Shown here piece after piece: positions 35,813 to 47,523 of a stretch of 64,000 nucleotides of DNA (the first letter of the stretch is position 1; the number at the start of each line of letters is the position of its first letter). The position numbers were made by a program, and so were the translations under genes. This DNA comes from Domibacillus indicus. GTDB taxonomy: Bacteria; Bacillota; Bacilli; Bacillales; Domibacillaceae. The DNA lies in NCBI RefSeq assembly GCF_000970685.1, contig NZ_LAJB01000007.1:62001-126000 (forward strand), given 5' to 3'. A model generated the notes under the pieces. It made no database searches and was not told the DNA's origin. It saw only the letters and a program-made list of their open reading frames with translations.

Positions 35813-36577
35813 ATGGATATTAAGCTGGAAGAGTTAAAACAGGATAAACAATTAACAGACAAAAAAGAATACAAAACAGAGCTCGAAAAATATCAGCGGC
35901 GCCTGCTTGCCCTGCAGCAAACATTGTTTCAGGAAAAGATCGGGCTGATTATGGCTTTTGAAGGAATGGACGCGGCCGGCAAGGGCGGGGCCATTAAGCG
36001 AATGAATGAACAGCTCGACCCGCGCGGTGTAATCGTTCACCCCATTTCAGCTCCCCAGCCGCACGAGCTGCGCTACCACTATATGCACCGGTTTTGGAGA
36101 AAACTCCCCCAGCACGGACAGATCGCTATCTTCGACCGTTCCTGGTATGGACGCGTGCTTGTTGAACGGATTGAAGGCTATGCCAGGGATGCTGAATGGC
36201 AACGCGCGTATGATGAAATCAATGCATTCGAAAAATCATTAACTGATGAACGATACATAATGATGAAATTCTGGGTGCAGATTTCAAAAAATGAACAGCT
36301 GCGCAGATTTGAAGAACGCCAGCAAAATCCGTTGAAGCGCTGGAAAATTACCGATGAAGACTGGCGGAATCGAGAAAAGTGGGAACAGTATGTAAAAGCT
36401 GCGGAGGAAATGCTTCAAAAGACGGACTCCTCCTATGCACCCTGGTATGTTATCGAAGGAAACGACAAAAAATATGCCCGGGTTGCTGTATTGAAAAGAG
36501 CCGTTGCCCATATTGAGCAGGCTTTAATTCAAATGGAACTGCCGCTTCCTGACTACCGGCTTTTCGGTGCAGGCTAA
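35813..36577 (+). CDS. Polyphosphate kinase 2 family (polyP:nucleotide phosphotransferase)
   Basis: 254 residues. Walker A GMDAAGKGG at 51-59 and Walker B FDRSWYGRVLVER from 107, with the lid Arg residues (RRFEERQQNPLKRWK), are the PPK2 signature. PPK2 enzymes use polyphosphate to phosphorylate AMP or ADP (or GDP). The class cannot be settled by eye. It is transcribed opposite to glpFK, from within the glp cluster, after a GGGGGAA ribosome site. Confidence 0.92.
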   Translation: MDIKLEELKQDKQLTDKKEYKTELEKYQRRLLALQQTLFQEKIGLIMAFEGMDAAGKGGAIKRMNEQLDPRGVIVHPISAPQPHELRYHYMHRFWRKLPQHGQIAIFDRSWYGRVLVERIEGYARDAEWQRAYDEINAFEKSLTDERYIMMKFWVQISKNEQLRRFEERQQNPLKRWKITDEDWRNREKWEQYVKAAEEMLQKTDSSYAPWYVIEGNDKKYARVAVLKRAVAHIEQALIQMELPLPDYRLFGAG

Positions 36578-36604
36578 AAAAGCGCAGCCAGGCGGCTGCG
36601 CTTT
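36578..36604 (+). terminator. Terminator of the PPK2 gene
   Basis: AAAGCGCAGCC/GGCTGCGCTTT perfect stem with a 4-base loop. A partial second copy of the left arm lies at about 36757-36767, just after glpP. Confidence 0.85.
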
Positions 36605-36781
36605 GAGAATGTAAACAGAATTAGAAAGCAGGCTGGTTGAAAACGTTTGGCTTTCCAGGAACGCCGGCGGCTGGGAAGCGGAGTGACCTCCTGGGGTCGT
36701 GAGCATTCACAGGCGGCAAGTGACGCCAAAAGCAAGCGTTTGTCAACAGTCTGAAAGCGCAGCCAGGCAGCTCCGCTTTCC

Positions 36782-37342
36782 CTACCTTTTGGCAAATTCT
36801 TTCCACAGCTCAACGTTTGACGTGGTAACTGCGGAAGCCCCTGCTTTAATTGCCGCTTCTGCTTCTTCTTTCGTTTCAATTAACCCGCCAGCAAACACCG
36901 GCTTTCCCGTTTTGCTGCGCATCAGTTCAATAATTTTCGGGGCAACTCCTGGCAACACCTCAATATAGTCAGGGTCTGCTTTTTCGGCAAGCCGCACGCT
37001 TCGGTTTACTGCATTTGAATCAAGAATAAATGCACGCTGTGTGGCCGCCAGCCCTTTTTGCTTTGCTTTGACCAGAGCACTTCCTTTTGTTGAAATAATG
37101 CCGTACGGCCTCGCGTATCGGGCAATAAATTCAACTCCATGCTCGTCGCCGGCAAGTCCGCTGATCAAATCTAAATGAACAAACATATTTTTTCCATTTT
37201 GCCTCGCAAGCTCAAGCACGCTTTTTACCTGCCCGATGTGCAAATCTAAAAACACGCCGTATTGATAACTCATTTCCAGCATTTTCTCAAAATCTTTCAT
37301 TGACCGGATCGCCGGCAAAACAACCTGCCCGTTAACTGACAT
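36782..37342 (-). CDS. glpP: Glycerol operon antiterminator GlpP
   Basis: 186 residues from the ATG at 37342, five bases after GAGGTG; a GTG three bases upstream is possible. TIM-barrel-like regulator with LPAIRSMKDFEKML and the C-terminal phosphate-binding end VFAGGLIETKEEAEAAIKAG. With glycerol-3-phosphate it binds leader RNA and prevents termination before glpFK and glpD; both leaders are present here. It follows mutL by 9 bases. Confidence 0.95.
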   Translation of the reverse strand: MSVNGQVVLPAIRSMKDFEKMLEMSYQYGVFLDLHIGQVKSVLELARQNGKNMFVHLDLISGLAGDEHGVEFIARYARPYGIISTKGSALVKAKQKGLAATQRAFILDSNAVNRSVRLAEKADPDYIEVLPGVAPKIIELMRSKTGKPVFAGGLIETKEEAEAAIKAGASAVTTSNVELWKEFAKR

Positions 37343-37354
37343 CACGCCACCTCT

Positions 37355-39187
37355 TTACATAATTCGTTTAAACATTTTTTCGATATCGTAATTGGATAAA
37401 TGAATCGTAATCGGCCGGCCATGGGGGCACGTAAATGGGTCGCTGCTTTTTCTTAAATCATTAAGCAGCTGTTCTATTTCGTCATTGCGAAGGTGGCGAT
37501 TTGCTTTGATGGACCCTTTACAGCTCATTAAAATGGCCGCCTCTTCCCGGATCTTTTTGACATCCGGCTTTTTCATCGCCAGTACTTCTTCAATCATCTC
37601 TTCAATCACATCACGCTCTTCATTTTTCGGAAACCAGGCAGGATGCGCCCGAACCACGTAGGATTTATCGCCAAACGGCTCTAAAAATACCCCTACTTCT
37701 TCAAGAGCCGCTTTATTTTCTTCAATTTTCATCCATTCATCCGCCGAAAAATCAAAAGTCATCGGGATCAGCAGCTCCTGAAGCTCCGGTTCTGTTTCGC
37801 CGACCTTTTCCCGGTAATACTCATACTTCAACCTTTCCTGCGCAGCGTGCTGGTCAATCATATACAGTCCATGCTCATTCTGGGCAAAAATATAAGTTCC
37901 ATGCATCTGGCCGATTGGGTAAAGCAGCGGCATCCGGTCAGCAGCTATTTCTGCTTCCGATTCTTTCATCGGCTTGCTTTGGATGGGAGAAGCATCTGCT
38001 GCTTCCGCTTTTTCCTCTTTCTCTCTTTCCGGTGCCGGCTCTTTAACCGGTTCATTGTAGTACTCCGGCTTGTACAGCTTCTCTAATTCCTTTTGAGGGG
38101 GCATTGAAGCCGGCTTCGGAGGCGGTGCTTCGAATTGAAAAGCCCGCTGCTCGGTAAAATCCTTTCTTTTTTTTAAAACAGGCAGCGCATCCGGAATTAA
38201 CGTTTCTTTTCGAAGGGCAGCTTTCACTGTTTCCGTAATTAACGTGCAAAGCTCCTGTTCCTTGCTGAAACGGACTTCAAGCTTCGCCGGATGGACATTG
38301 ACATCAACAAGAAGCGGGTCCATTTCAATAGTTAAAAGAACAATTGGATAACGTCCGACCGGTAGAAATGTGTGATAGCCTTCCAGAAGAGCATTGGAAG
38401 CTTTAAAGTTTTTAATAAACCGCCCATTGACCATCATCGATATATAATTGCGGGAAGCACGTGTAACTTCCGGCAGGGAAATAAATCCCGAAATCGTAAA
38501 ATCAACAGACTCCGCTTGAATTGGGATCATTTGCTTGGCAATTGATATCCCATAAATTGCTGCCAGCACCTGCCTTGCATCGCCGCTTCCATTCGTTTTT
38601 AATAACTCACGCCCATTGTGGCGAAGCCTGAAAGAGACATCCGGTCTGCTGAGAGCCATGCGGTTCACTACATCTGTAATATTGCCAAGCTCCGTATGAA
38701 CGCTTTTCATATATTTCAAGCGGGCCGGTGTGTTAAAAAACAAATTGGTCACTTCTATTTCTGTACCTTTTCGGGCCGGACCCGGTTTTTTTGACTGGAC
38801 AATGCCGCCGGATAAAACCATTTCAATTCCCGCTTCAAAGCCGGTTGAAGTGGACATAGTCAGCTCTGAAACAGAGGCGATGCTCGGCAGCGCTTCACCG
38901 CGAAAACCGAGCGTCCTGATACGGAAAAGATCGTTTTCATCTTTAATTTTGCTTGTGGCATGCCTGTAAAAAGCCCGCTCCACATCATCCGGCTCAATGC
39001 CGGAACCGTTATCGGTAATCCGGATCAGCCCGAGGCCGGCTTCTTCAACATCAATTTCTATCACTGTGCTGCCGGCATCAATAGCATTTTCCGTCAGTTC
39101 TTTTACAACGGAAGCCGGCCGTTCGACTACCTCACCGGCGGCAATTTTGTTGGAAAGAGCTTCATCAAGCTGGCGAATCAGCCCCAT
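37355..39187 (-). CDS. mutL: DNA mismatch repair protein MutL
   Basis: 610 residues. N-terminal GHKL ATPase: ENAIDAGS at 33-40, DNGSGI at 59-64, [10 protein letters not shown] at 94-103. C-terminal endonuclease: [12 protein letters not shown] from 445 (metal motif), SCKGSIKAN, and FTCPHGRP near the end. These mark the nicking MutL of bacteria without MutH. A Pro/Glu-rich linker lies at 355-415. It follows mutS by 11 bases. Confidence 0.98.
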   Translation of the reverse strand: MGLIRQLDEALSNKIAAGEVVERPASVVKELTENAIDAGSTVIEIDVEEAGLGLIRITDNGSGIEPDDVERAFYRHATSKIKDENDLFRIRTLGFRGEALPSIASVSELTMSTSTGFEAGIEMVLSGGIVQSKKPGPARKGTEIEVTNLFFNTPARLKYMKSVHTELGNITDVVNRMALSRPDVSFRLRHNGRELLKTNGSGDARQVLAAIYGISIAKQMIPIQAESVDFTISGFISLPEVTRASRNYISMMVNGRFIKNFKASNALLEGYHTFLPVGRYPIVLLTIEMDPLLVDVNVHPAKLEVRFSKEQELCTLITETVKAALRKETLIPDALPVLKKRKDFTEQRAFQFEAPPPKPASMPPQKELEKLYKPEYYNEPVKEPAPEREKEEKAEAADASPIQSKPMKESEAEIAADRMPLLYPIGQMHGTYIFAQNEHGLYMIDQHAAQERLKYEYYREKVGETEPELQELLIPMTFDFSADEWMKIEENKAALEEVGVFLEPFGDKSYVVRAHPAWFPKNEERDVIEEMIEEVLAMKKPDVKKIREEAAILMSCKGSIKANRHLRNDEIEQLLNDLRKSSDPFTCPHGRPITIHLSNYDIEKMFKRIM

Positions 39188-39198
39188 GTTGGTTCACC

Positions 39199-41778
39199 TC
39201 ATTTTTTTGCTTCTTTTTGCAATGCATATAACGTATTCATCGCTTCCATCGGCGTCATTTCCATAATGTCATAGCTTAACAGCCTGGCAAGAATAGCTGA
39301 ATCTGCTTTTTTGGGCGGCTTTGGAGTTTCTGCCGGTTCCGGCTTTTCTTCAAAAAAGGAAAGCTGGCCTTCCCGGGCAAGCACCGGCTCAGGATCGGCT
39401 TTGGGCTTTTCCTGGTTTTCAAATGAATGAAGCAGCTCGTCCGCCCTCTTAATAACAGCATCCGGCAGTCCGGCCAGCTGGGCCACATGAATTCCGTAGC
39501 TTTTGTCTGCCGCTCCGTCTTTTACTTTGTGCAGAAAAACGACCTTTCCATCCTGCTCGGCCGCCGTAACATGAACGTTTTGCATATGGCCAAGCGATTT
39601 ATCCAGTACTGTCAGCTCGTGGTAGTGGGTGGAAAATAATGTTTTTGCCCCGATGCTTGAGTGGATATATTCAATCATCGCCTGCGCCAGCGCCATTCCA
39701 TCATAAGTGGAGGTTCCCCGGCCGATTTCATCGAATAAAATAAGCGAGCGGCCGGTGGCATTTGCAATCGCATGCTTTGCTTCGAGCATTTCAACCATAA
39801 AGGTACTCTGGCCTGACACAAGATCATCCGCCGCACCGATCCGGGTAAAAATCTGATCGAAAATAGGCAGCACTGCTTTATCGGCCGGAACAAAGCAGCC
39901 GATTTGCGCTAAAATTGCAATTAAAGCTGTCTGGCGCATATATGTGCTTTTTCCCGACATATTCGGTCCGGTGATCAGCAGCATATTCCGCCCTTTTTCC
40001 ATCCGGCAGTCGTTCGGCACAAATCCCTGCGCATCCATTACTTTTTCAACTACTGGATGGCGGCCTTCCTGAATGTGCATCCGGCCATCAGCCGAAAAAG
40101 ATGGACGGACAAAACGGCGGGCTTCGCTGACGGCTGCAAAGCATTGCAGAACATCAACTTCACTCACGGTACGGGCAAGGTTCTGCAGCCGCGGAATAAA
40201 TTGCTTTACATCCTCGCGCAGCTGTGTAAACAGCTCGTATTCAAGCTCCATCATTTTATCATTCGCTTCTAAGATAAGCGTTTCTTTTTCTTTCAGTTCC
40301 GGTGTAATAAACCTCTCACAGTTTGCAAGGGTCTGCTTGCGTTCATAACGGCCTTCTGGCAGCAGGGAAAGATTTGCTTTTGTTACTTCGATATAATAGC
40401 CAAAAATTCGGTTATAGCCGATTTTAAGTGATTTAATACCGGTTTTTTCCCGCTCTTTCCGTTCTAATTCTGCAATCCACTGCTTTCCGTTTTTTGCGGC
40501 ATCCCGGTATTCATCAAGCTGCATATGAAACCCCTCCCGAATCATGCCGCCTTCTTTCACGGAAATAGGAGGTTCTTCAATCAGGGCCCGTTCCAGCTCT
40601 TCAAACAATTCTGTACACGGATCAAGAGAATCAGCCAGCTTGGGCAGCTCGGCTCCGTTCATTTGCTTTAAGAGGCTTGCGAGCATAGGAATTTGCCCCA
40701 GAGACTTCTTGAGCTGAACAAGGTCACGGGCGTTCACACTGCCAAAAGCTACCCGGCCGGCAAGACGTTCCAGGTCATACACTTCTTTTAGCTGCTCGCG
40801 AAGCTCTTCCCTTTCAAAAAAAGACACCATAAACGTTTCTACAATATCTAGACGGCGACTGATGTCGGATTCATTTAACAGCGGCCGGTCGATCCACTGC
40901 TTTAAAAGACGCCCGCCCATCGCCGTTTTTGTTTCATCAAGCAGCCAGAGAAGGGAACCTTTTTTTCCTTTTGAGCGAATCGTTTCCGTCAGCTCCAGAT
41001 TCCGTTTTGAAAAGTAGTCGATATTCATATAGTCGCGGATTTCATAAGGCTCTGCTGGCTGCAAGTGGTCCAGGCTGCGCTTTTGTGTCCGGTGCAAATA
41101 GTGATAAAGACGGGCAGACGCTTTTCGTGTTAAGCCATCTGTTAAATTAAACAAAAGACGGTCAAATGGTGATTCTTCCGCTATTTCTTCTACTGAAATA
41201 ACCGCACCGAGTCTTGCACGGATTTGTTTGATGTCCTGCTCAGTCCAGGAACCGTTTGTTATTACTTCCTTCACACCGTAAGCCGCAAGTTCGTGTACAG
41301 CCGCATCAAATGCTGCAAACACAGCGGCTTTGCATTCTCCTGTGGTTACATCTGCTGCCGCTACTGCGTATTGGCCGCCTGCGTTTTCAATCGCAGCAAG
41401 GTAGTGGTTTTCTTTTTCCTGAATACCGGCGCCTTCCATCATCGTTCCCGGTGTGATAACCTGCACTACTTCTCTTTTGATAACGCCTTTCGCCTGCTTC
41501 GGATCTTCACGCTGCTCGCAGATTGCCACTTTGTGCCCGGCCGCAATTAACCGTTCTATGTACCCCTTCGCCGAATGATAGGGTACACCGCACATCGGAA
41601 TTCGTTCGGCACTGCCTCCGTCACGCGATGTTAACGTAATTTCTAAAATCTGGCTTGCTTTTAAAGCATCTTCAAAAAACATTTCATAAAAGTCACCAAG
41701 ACGAAAAAATAAAAAGGCATCTTGATAGTCTGCCTTTACACGCAAATATTGCTGTATCATTGGAGTATACTGTGACAT
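39199..41778 (-). CDS. mutS: DNA mismatch recognition protein MutS
   Basis: 859 residues. The mismatch-reading F-x-E is at F30/E32 (GDFYEMF). The ATPase has GPNMSGKST and [14 protein letters not shown]-terminal segment before residue 859 carries the likely beta-clamp-binding motif (GQLSFFEEK). First gene of the mutS-mutL pair. A cotE gene lies just upstream with its own terminator. Confidence 0.98.
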   Translation of the reverse strand: MSQYTPMIQQYLRVKADYQDAFLFFRLGDFYEMFFEDALKASQILEITLTSRDGGSAERIPMCGVPYHSAKGYIERLIAAGHKVAICEQREDPKQAKGVIKREVVQVITPGTMMEGAGIQEKENHYLAAIENAGGQYAVAAADVTTGECKAAVFAAFDAAVHELAAYGVKEVITNGSWTEQDIKQIRARLGAVISVEEIAEESPFDRLLFNLTDGLTRKASARLYHYLHRTQKRSLDHLQPAEPYEIRDYMNIDYFSKRNLELTETIRSKGKKGSLLWLLDETKTAMGGRLLKQWIDRPLLNESDISRRLDIVETFMVSFFEREELREQLKEVYDLERLAGRVAFGSVNARDLVQLKKSLGQIPMLASLLKQMNGAELPKLADSLDPCTELFEELERALIEEPPISVKEGGMIREGFHMQLDEYRDAAKNGKQWIAELERKEREKTGIKSLKIGYNRIFGYYIEVTKANLSLLPEGRYERKQTLANCERFITPELKEKETLILEANDKMMELEYELFTQLREDVKQFIPRLQNLARTVSEVDVLQCFAAVSEARRFVRPSFSADGRMHIQEGRHPVVEKVMDAQGFVPNDCRMEKGRNMLLITGPNMSGKSTYMRQTALIAILAQIGCFVPADKAVLPIFDQIFTRIGAADDLVSGQSTFMVEMLEAKHAIANATGRSLILFDEIGRGTSTYDGMALAQAMIEYIHSSIGAKTLFSTHYHELTVLDKSLGHMQNVHVTAAEQDGKVVFLHKVKDGAADKSYGIHVAQLAGLPDAVIKRADELLHSFENQEKPKADPEPVLAREGQLSFFEEKPEPAETPKPPKKADSAILARLLSYDIMEMTPMEAMNTLYALQKEAKK

Positions 41779-41823
41779 GTCGCTTTCCTCTCTGTCTTTC
41801 TTCTTTTCTTAGTATAGCATACA

Positions 41824-41868
41824 GAAAAAAAGCGGGAAAACAGTTCGTTTCCCGCTGCTTTTTTTACT
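41824..41868 (-). terminator. Terminator of cotE
   Basis: AGCGGGAAA pairs with TTTCCCGCT, with T7 on the minus strand. Confidence 0.85.
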
Positions 41869-42364
41869 TTTCATGATGCTCTTCAGCAGTTTCCCGCTCG
41901 CAGTCCCAATCGTCCTCGTAATCGTGAAACGCCACACACACTTTTGTTTCTCCAGTGACTTCCACTGTTAGTTCCCGTTCTGCCTGCACATTAATTTTTG
42001 TACCGCAGTCTGAAATAACCGCTTCCTGACAGTTTGGCTGCTGCAATACTTTTACCCAGACATCGTCATCGCCTTCGCAGTCATCATCGCGGTACGTTAA
42101 TTTGAGAACATCCTTATACTCTACCTTATCTGTGACAACAGCTGTTTTCGTATGATTTTGATACGAATACCAGACGTTAATTTCATATGTGCCAAAAACG
42201 TCGACGGTTCTGCCTGATTTTTTCGCTTTGTATTCATGGTTAATGATCCAGCATCCTAAAATGCCCGACGGCTTATTCGGCGGCAGAATCGTATGGTGCG
42301 TCTGTGTATATTTTCGGCCTTTGGCGACGACGGACTTCGTAATAATTTCGCGGAATTGGCTCAC
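41864..42364 (-). CDS. cotE: Spore outer-coat morphogenetic protein CotE
   Basis: 166 residues, close to the B. subtilis 181. It starts [20 protein letters not shown] and contains [19 protein letters not shown]-like text ([19 protein letters not shown]), the best conserved part of the family. The tail is acidic ([15 protein letters not shown]). CotE directs outer-coat assembly in the mother cell and is made under sigma-E and sigma-K. This place beside mutS is normal for Bacillus. Confidence 0.95.
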   Translation of the reverse strand: MSQFREIITKSVVAKGRKYTQTHHTILPPNKPSGILGCWIINHEYKAKKSGRTVDVFGTYEINVWYSYQNHTKTAVVTDKVEYKDVLKLTYRDDDCEGDDDVWVKVLQQPNCQEAVISDCGTKINVQAERELTVEVTGETKVCVAFHDYEDDWDCERETAEEHHEK

Positions 42365-42434
42365 TCTGTTGTCCCTCCTCTGATGTGGTCTTTGTATTGT
42401 ATGCAGGGAGGGTGAGACGGGTGCCCAAGAATCA

Positions 42435-42462
42435 AAAAATCCCGCTTTAATCAGCGGGATTT
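42435..42462 (-). terminator. Terminator of ymcA
   Basis: AAATCCCGCT/AGCGGGATTT stem with A/T flanks, directly before cotE. Confidence 0.85.
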
Positions 42463-42466
42463 GTGA

Positions 42467-42904
42467 TTACGAGCAGCTGCCTGGTGTACCGTTTTTCATC
42501 TGGGCGCCTGTTTCGCCGCGAAGCAGATCGCCGCCTGTTTCATTAATAATATTGTCCGTTACTTTATTGGAAATTGCCGTAGCAACCATTTGCAAAATTG
42601 CGTTCACGTCAGTCTGTGACTGTTTGAACTGCTGTACAATCGGCATTTCATCAAGCTCCTGCTCAATTTTCTCAATTTTTTCTTCTACCATTTTTAATGC
42701 TTCTACTTTTTTATAATGCTGAAAATTGACCGCCTGCTTCTGAAGGCTTTTCAGGCCGGCCATTTTTTCGCGAATCTTTTGGTTTTCATGAATTTTTGCT
42801 TCTGCCTGCTTAAAAAATTCCACTTCTTCGGTTGCAGAAATCATATTGGCGATTTCAGTTGCTTTTGCAATGATCTCATCTTTTGTATAAAGAGTTTTTT
42901 CCAT
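42467..42904 (-). CDS. ymcA: RicA/YmcA, RNase Y-associated regulator
   Basis: 145 residues, helical (MEKTLYTKDEIIAKATEIAN), ending with a Cys (PGSCS), as in the YlbF/YmcA family. RicA joins RicF and RicT in the Y-complex that steers RNase Y; it affects competence, biofilm and sporulation. The RNase Y gene is in this window (rny). It starts one base after the miaB stop, so the two are coupled. Confidence 0.92.
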   Translation of the reverse strand: MEKTLYTKDEIIAKATEIANMISATEEVEFFKQAEAKIHENQKIREKMAGLKSLQKQAVNFQHYKKVEALKMVEEKIEKIEQELDEMPIVQQFKQSQTDVNAILQMVATAISNKVTDNIINETGGDLLRGETGAQMKNGTPGSCS

Positions 42905-42905
42905 A

Positions 42906-44441
42906 TTAGTTCACCCCGGCCATATTTTCGATTTCTACTGCTTCCCCGTCCATTGACCATGATTTTGTTTCGATGATTTTAACAGGGATGATTTTTCCGA
43001 TTGCGGACTTTGGTGCTTTTACATTGACAAGCTTATTTTTAGAAGTGTAGCCGGCGAGGACATCCGGATTCTTCTTGCTTTCTCCTTCGATCAACACGTT
43101 CACGATTTGTCCTTTATACCGTTTCATTGATTCGCCTGACAGTTCATTCACAAGAGCATTTAAGCGCTGCAAGCGGGCTTTTTTCACGTCCATTGGCACG
43201 TTGTCCACCATTTTTGCGGCCGGTGTACCTTCACGCGGTGAATAGAGGTACGTATAGGCCATTTCAAAGCCAACTTCACGGTAGAGTGACATTGTTTCTT
43301 CAAACTGCTCTTCTGTTTCATTCGGATATCCAACGATAATGTCTGTTGTCAGAGCCACATCCGGCATAGCTGCTTTAATTTTACGGACCAGCTCTAAAAA
43401 CTGCTCACGAGTATATTTGCGGGCCATGATTTTTAAAATATCGGTTGAACCGCTTTGTACCGGCAGGTGGATATGATCCATTAAATTACCGCCTTTAGCC
43501 AGCACCTCAATTAAATGGTCATCAAAATCACGCGGATGGCTTGTTGTAAACCGCACACGCGGAATGCCAATCTGGCGGATTTCATCCATTAAATCACCGA
43601 GGCGATAGTTTATGTCAGCAAAGTCTTTTCCATATGCGTTTACATTTTGACCAAGCAGCATAACTTCCTGATATCCCTGTGCAGCAAGCTGGCGCACTTC
43701 CTGGATAATTTCTTCCGGACGGCGGCTTCGCTCTTTTCCACGCGTATATGGCACAATGCAGTACGTACAGAACTTATCGCAGCCATACATAATGTTTACC
43801 CAGGCTTTTACGTTACCCTGGCGCACTTTTGGAAGGTTTTCGATTACATCGCCTTCTTTAGACCATACTTCGATGACCATTTCTTTTGACATATATGCTT
43901 CATTCAGGATTTCCGGCAGACGGTGAATATTATGGGTTCCAAAAATCATATCAACATGATGGTATGATTTTAAAATTTTATTAACAACCGACTCTTCCTG
44001 CGACATGCAGCCGCATACGCCGAGCAGCAGATTTGGGTTTTCCCGTTTTAAATGCTTTAAAAAGCCAATTTCGCCAAATACTTTGTTTTCCGCATTTTCA
44101 CGAATCGCGCATGTATTCAGCAAAATAACATCTGCTTCTTCTGCTGTTTCCACAGCATTGTAGCCGAGCGCCATAAAAATGCCGGCCATCACCTCGGTGT
44201 CATGTGCATTCATCTGGCATCCGTACGTGCGGATATAAAAGTTTTTGCCCTTGCCCATACCCTGGAAACGCTCATTGATTTTAAAATCGTTGTGATAAGC
44301 CACTTCTTCTTTTCCGCGCTTTTTTGCGTCTTTTAAAGAAGGCGGCGTGTAAACAGTTTCGAAATACCGGCTGTAGTCCTTGGCGGATTTTTTGTCCGAT
44401 GGATTAGCTCGTTCACTGTCTTTACGTTGTTCTTCGTTCAT
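42906..44441 (-). CDS. miaB: tRNA 2-methylthio transferase
   Basis: 511 residues. Auxiliary [4Fe-4S] ligands C75, C111 and C145; radical-SAM cluster C221-x3-C225-x2-C228; a TRAM domain at the C-terminus ([17 protein letters not shown] ...). It methylthiolates i6A37 made by MiaA. The start follows AAAGGGG. Coupled with ymcA. Confidence 0.98.
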   Translation of the reverse strand: MNEEQRKDSERANPSDKKSAKDYSRYFETVYTPPSLKDAKKRGKEEVAYHNDFKINERFQGMGKGKNFYIRTYGCQMNAHDTEVMAGIFMALGYNAVETAEEADVILLNTCAIRENAENKVFGEIGFLKHLKRENPNLLLGVCGCMSQEESVVNKILKSYHHVDMIFGTHNIHRLPEILNEAYMSKEMVIEVWSKEGDVIENLPKVRQGNVKAWVNIMYGCDKFCTYCIVPYTRGKERSRRPEEIIQEVRQLAAQGYQEVMLLGQNVNAYGKDFADINYRLGDLMDEIRQIGIPRVRFTTSHPRDFDDHLIEVLAKGGNLMDHIHLPVQSGSTDILKIMARKYTREQFLELVRKIKAAMPDVALTTDIIVGYPNETEEQFEETMSLYREVGFEMAYTYLYSPREGTPAAKMVDNVPMDVKKARLQRLNALVNELSGESMKRYKGQIVNVLIEGESKKNPDVLAGYTSKNKLVNVKAPKSAIGKIIPVKIIETKSWSMDGEAVEIENMAGVN

Positions 44442-44527
44442 GATTATTCCCCTTTCCGATCTTTCAAACTATCGTGCACATTTCATAAGTATATACTGTC
44501 AAAACACTCTGCTCAAGTGCATCAATG

Positions 44528-44559
44528 AAAAAGACGCAGAGCACTATTCTCCCTGCGTC
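44528..44559 (-). terminator. Terminator of the korAB operon
   Basis: GACGCAG pairs with CTGCGTC, then T5 on the minus strand. Confidence 0.8.
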
Positions 44560-44566
44560 ATAAAAA

Positions 44567-45448
44567 TTACATAAATTCCTTTACAAGCTCGCCAAACGCC
44601 TCTTCACTAAGGTTCAGTTCAGCTTCAGAAAGCGGTGCTTGCCCGTACCCTTCGACAAGATCCTGATAGGATGGACGGTCTGTATCCTGATAAATAATGC
44701 CTGTAACAAGATCATCATGCTGCATTAATGTATTCATGGCAGCCTGCCGGTCTGCCGGGTCATATCCTTCAATGGTTGAAAGCTTCGTTAAGTTCTCTTT
44801 AAACCAGTCATATGTGTTTACTTTATTGTACGTAACACATGGACTGAACACGTTTATAAGTGAAAAGCCCTTATGATTAATTCCTGCTTCAATAATCGCC
44901 GTTAAATCTTTTAAGTCTGTTGAAAAACTCTGGGCAACAAAGGTCGCACCGGTTGTGACAGCGAGCTGCATCGGTGACAATGTTTGTTCAATCGAGCCCA
45001 GCGGCGTCGATTTTGTTTTGAACCCGGCCGCTGAGCGCGGAGATGTCTGTCCTTTCGTCAGGCCGTAAATCTGGTTATCCATGACGATATATGTGATGTC
45101 AATGTTTCGGCGCATAGCGTGAATCGTGTGGCCCATGCCAATCGCAAAGCCGTCGCCGTCACCGCCCGAGGCAATAACCGTTAAATCTTTATTGGCCATT
45201 TTCACGCCCTGCGCAATCGGAAGAGCGCGGCCGTGAATGCCGTGAAGCCCGTATGAATTAATATAGCCGGAAATACGCCCTGAACAGCCAATCCCGGAAA
45301 TCACCGCTAGTTTTTCAGGTGTTAAGCCAACATTTGCGGCCGCACGCTGAATCGCTGCCTGAACAGAGAAATCACCGCACCCCGGGCACCAGTTGGGCTT
45401 GACATTATTCCGAAAATCTTTAAATGTTGCCGTTGCTGTTGTTGCCAT
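44567..45448 (-). CDS. korB: 2-oxoacid:ferredoxin oxidoreductase, beta subunit
   Basis: 293 residues. WCPGCGDFSVQAAIQRA at the N-terminus, then ISGIGCSGRI and the thiamine-diphosphate site GGDGDGFAIGMGH. With KorA it converts a 2-oxoacid (probably 2-oxoglutarate) and CoA to the acyl-CoA, reducing ferredoxin. The start overlaps the korA stop by one base (TAATG). Confidence 0.93.
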   Translation of the reverse strand: MATTATATFKDFRNNVKPNWCPGCGDFSVQAAIQRAAANVGLTPEKLAVISGIGCSGRISGYINSYGLHGIHGRALPIAQGVKMANKDLTVIASGGDGDGFAIGMGHTIHAMRRNIDITYIVMDNQIYGLTKGQTSPRSAAGFKTKSTPLGSIEQTLSPMQLAVTTGATFVAQSFSTDLKDLTAIIEAGINHKGFSLINVFSPCVTYNKVNTYDWFKENLTKLSTIEGYDPADRQAAMNTLMQHDDLVTGIIYQDTDRPSYQDLVEGYGQAPLSEAELNLSEEAFGELVKEFM

Positions 45449-47193
45449 TAGTAAATCAGCTCCTTGCTGCTCTCAACAATATGATGCGGCTGGAACGGAT
45501 TGCCGTCATATTTTAAGATGCTTTTTATTTTTTGCGGGAAGCCGGCATTCATTTTAATAATACTTGCCAGCTGGCCGGTTGCATTGTTTTCAACGACCGC
45601 TACATTTTTTGCCGATTGGATCAGCGGCACTATTTCTTCGGTCGGAAACGGATGTACAAGGCGGATGCGCGCGTGATTCACTTTCAAACCGTCTGCTTCA
45701 AGCCGTTTCATAGCTTCCTCGATCGCACCGCCGGTTGAGTTAAAGCCAATCAATAAAAGATCCGCATTTTCATGTTCAGCATTTTTATAAACCGGATTTG
45801 GAAACACATTCGACAGCTGGTCAATTTTTCTCATACGCTTGTCCATCTGCGCTTTGCGGTTTGCCGGTGATTCCGATGGCTTGCCGGTTTCGTCATGCTC
45901 GACACCTGTTACGTGATGAATGCCGCCGCTGACGCCCGGAATAACCCGCGGCGATATTCCATCTTCGGTTACTTCATAGCGTTTAAAATAGGATTTGTCC
46001 TCACGCGGCTCAATCCCGTCCTTTACAAGCTTGCCGCGGCGAATTTCCACTTTGCTGTAATCCAGCGGCTCAACCGTATGCTTGCCGAGCGATAGCTGCA
46101 AGTCGGATAACAAAATAACCGGCACCTGATATTCTTCCGCAATGTTGAAGGCTTCCACAGTATCATAGAAGCCTTCTTCTGCCGTGCCCGGCGCGATGAC
46201 GACTTTTGGAATTTCACCATGCGTCCCATAGATCATAGCCATTAAATCCGACTGCTCCTGCTTTGTCGGAAGGCCGGTTGAAGGACCGCCGCGCTGTGTA
46301 TCCACTACCACAAGCGGTATTTCCGTCATACCAGAAAGGCCGATGGCTTCCATCATAAGAGAGAGGCCCGGACCGGCAGAAGCAGTGAACGAACGAATAC
46401 CTCCGTAATTGGCTCCGATTGCCATAGTTGCGGCTGCGATTTCATCCTCCGTTTGAATCACTGTGCCGCCTACCTTGGGAAGCTTTTTAATCAAGTATTC
46501 CATAATTTCTGAAGCGGGGGTAATCGGGTAAGCAGCCATCAAGCGGACGCCCGCTGCTAATGCTCCAAGCGCAATTGCGTCATTTCCAATCATAAACATC
46601 CGCTTCTGCCCATCGGCGGGAGGAAGCTGAAGATGGCTTGTCCCGCCTTCGAGCTGCTCTTTCATATAGTTATATCCCTGCTGAATGGCTTCCATATTTT
46701 TTTGAACAACCGTTTCACCTTTACGGCCGAAAATTTCTTCTACCACACCGAGGAAAACAGAAACATCCAAATTAATAACCGCGCAGGTTGCTCCAACCGC
46801 TACCATGTTTTTCATTAGTGAGGTGCCGAGTTCTGTCGCCAATTCTGTAAACGGAACGTCGTAAAAAGCTGCTTCTGTATCCTCCGGCTTTAACGGATTA
46901 AATTTTGCATCGGCAATAATGATTCCATTTGCATGGAGTTCGTGGTAATTCACATCAATGGTTTCCTGGTCAAACGCTACTAATATATCTAAATCATCCG
47001 CCACCGCACTGACCTTTTTCGTGCTCACGCGAATTTTGTTGTTTGTATGTCCGCCTTTAATCCGGGAGGAGAAATGCCGATATCCATATAAATAGTATCC
47101 AAGGCGGTTTAGTGCCATGGAGAAAATTTCCCCTGTACTTTCAATCCCTTCCCCCTGCTGTCCTCCCACTTTCCAAGAAAGCTGCTCTGCCAT
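45448..47193 (-). CDS. korA: 2-oxoacid:ferredoxin oxidoreductase, fused gamma-alpha subunit
   Basis: 581 residues from the ATG at 47193 (GGQQGEG region follows); the GTG at 47205 is too close to the AAAGGAG. Residues 1-180 are the gamma domain (WKVGGQQGEGIESTGEIFSM). Residues 190-580 are the alpha domain, with YPITPASEIMEYL and AGPGLSLMMEA. The fused form is common in Bacillaceae and archaea. The substrate is probably 2-oxoglutarate but pyruvate cannot be excluded. Confidence 0.92.
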   Translation of the reverse strand: MAEQLSWKVGGQQGEGIESTGEIFSMALNRLGYYLYGYRHFSSRIKGGHTNNKIRVSTKKVSAVADDLDILVAFDQETIDVNYHELHANGIIIADAKFNPLKPEDTEAAFYDVPFTELATELGTSLMKNMVAVGATCAVINLDVSVFLGVVEEIFGRKGETVVQKNMEAIQQGYNYMKEQLEGGTSHLQLPPADGQKRMFMIGNDAIALGALAAGVRLMAAYPITPASEIMEYLIKKLPKVGGTVIQTEDEIAAATMAIGANYGGIRSFTASAGPGLSLMMEAIGLSGMTEIPLVVVDTQRGGPSTGLPTKQEQSDLMAMIYGTHGEIPKVVIAPGTAEEGFYDTVEAFNIAEEYQVPVILLSDLQLSLGKHTVEPLDYSKVEIRRGKLVKDGIEPREDKSYFKRYEVTEDGISPRVIPGVSGGIHHVTGVEHDETGKPSESPANRKAQMDKRMRKIDQLSNVFPNPVYKNAEHENADLLLIGFNSTGGAIEEAMKRLEADGLKVNHARIRLVHPFPTEEIVPLIQSAKNVAVVENNATGQLASIIKMNAGFPQKIKSILKYDGNPFQPHHIVESSKELIY

Positions 47194-47523
47194 TGTTCCA
47201 AACACTCCTTTAAAATATTGACCGTATCATTTTTCTGCTTCTCATAGTGTATCATTTTTGTATGTAAATCACTATATCGGTGCTTTATCGCTTGTACACA
47301 TACCCTCTGTTTAAAACTAGCTACAGTTGAGATCGGTGGAGCCGGCAGGTGAAAACGAGCTTAGCGAATGCGGATTCACTTACCTGGACTAAGCGCTGTT
47401 TTTATACGCTTTTTCTGAGAAGCAGTATGTAAAATCATTTGTTCAATTTAAATACATTAATCGAATTAAAACAATGTTCATAGTTTACTCCTTTTACTAA
47501 AAAAAATCAAAAGCATTTACATA
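47194..47523. other. Intergenic region before korA
   Basis: About 330 bases between spoVS and korAB. AT-rich except for 47330-47400, a GC-richer stretch with an AGCGCTGTTTTT end that may be a terminator-like remnant. No gene seen. Confidence 0.4.

Noticed and set aside
36574-36879. Minus-strand frames between PPK2 and glpP
   Set aside because: They overlap glpP in another frame and the PPK2 terminator; no ribosome site.
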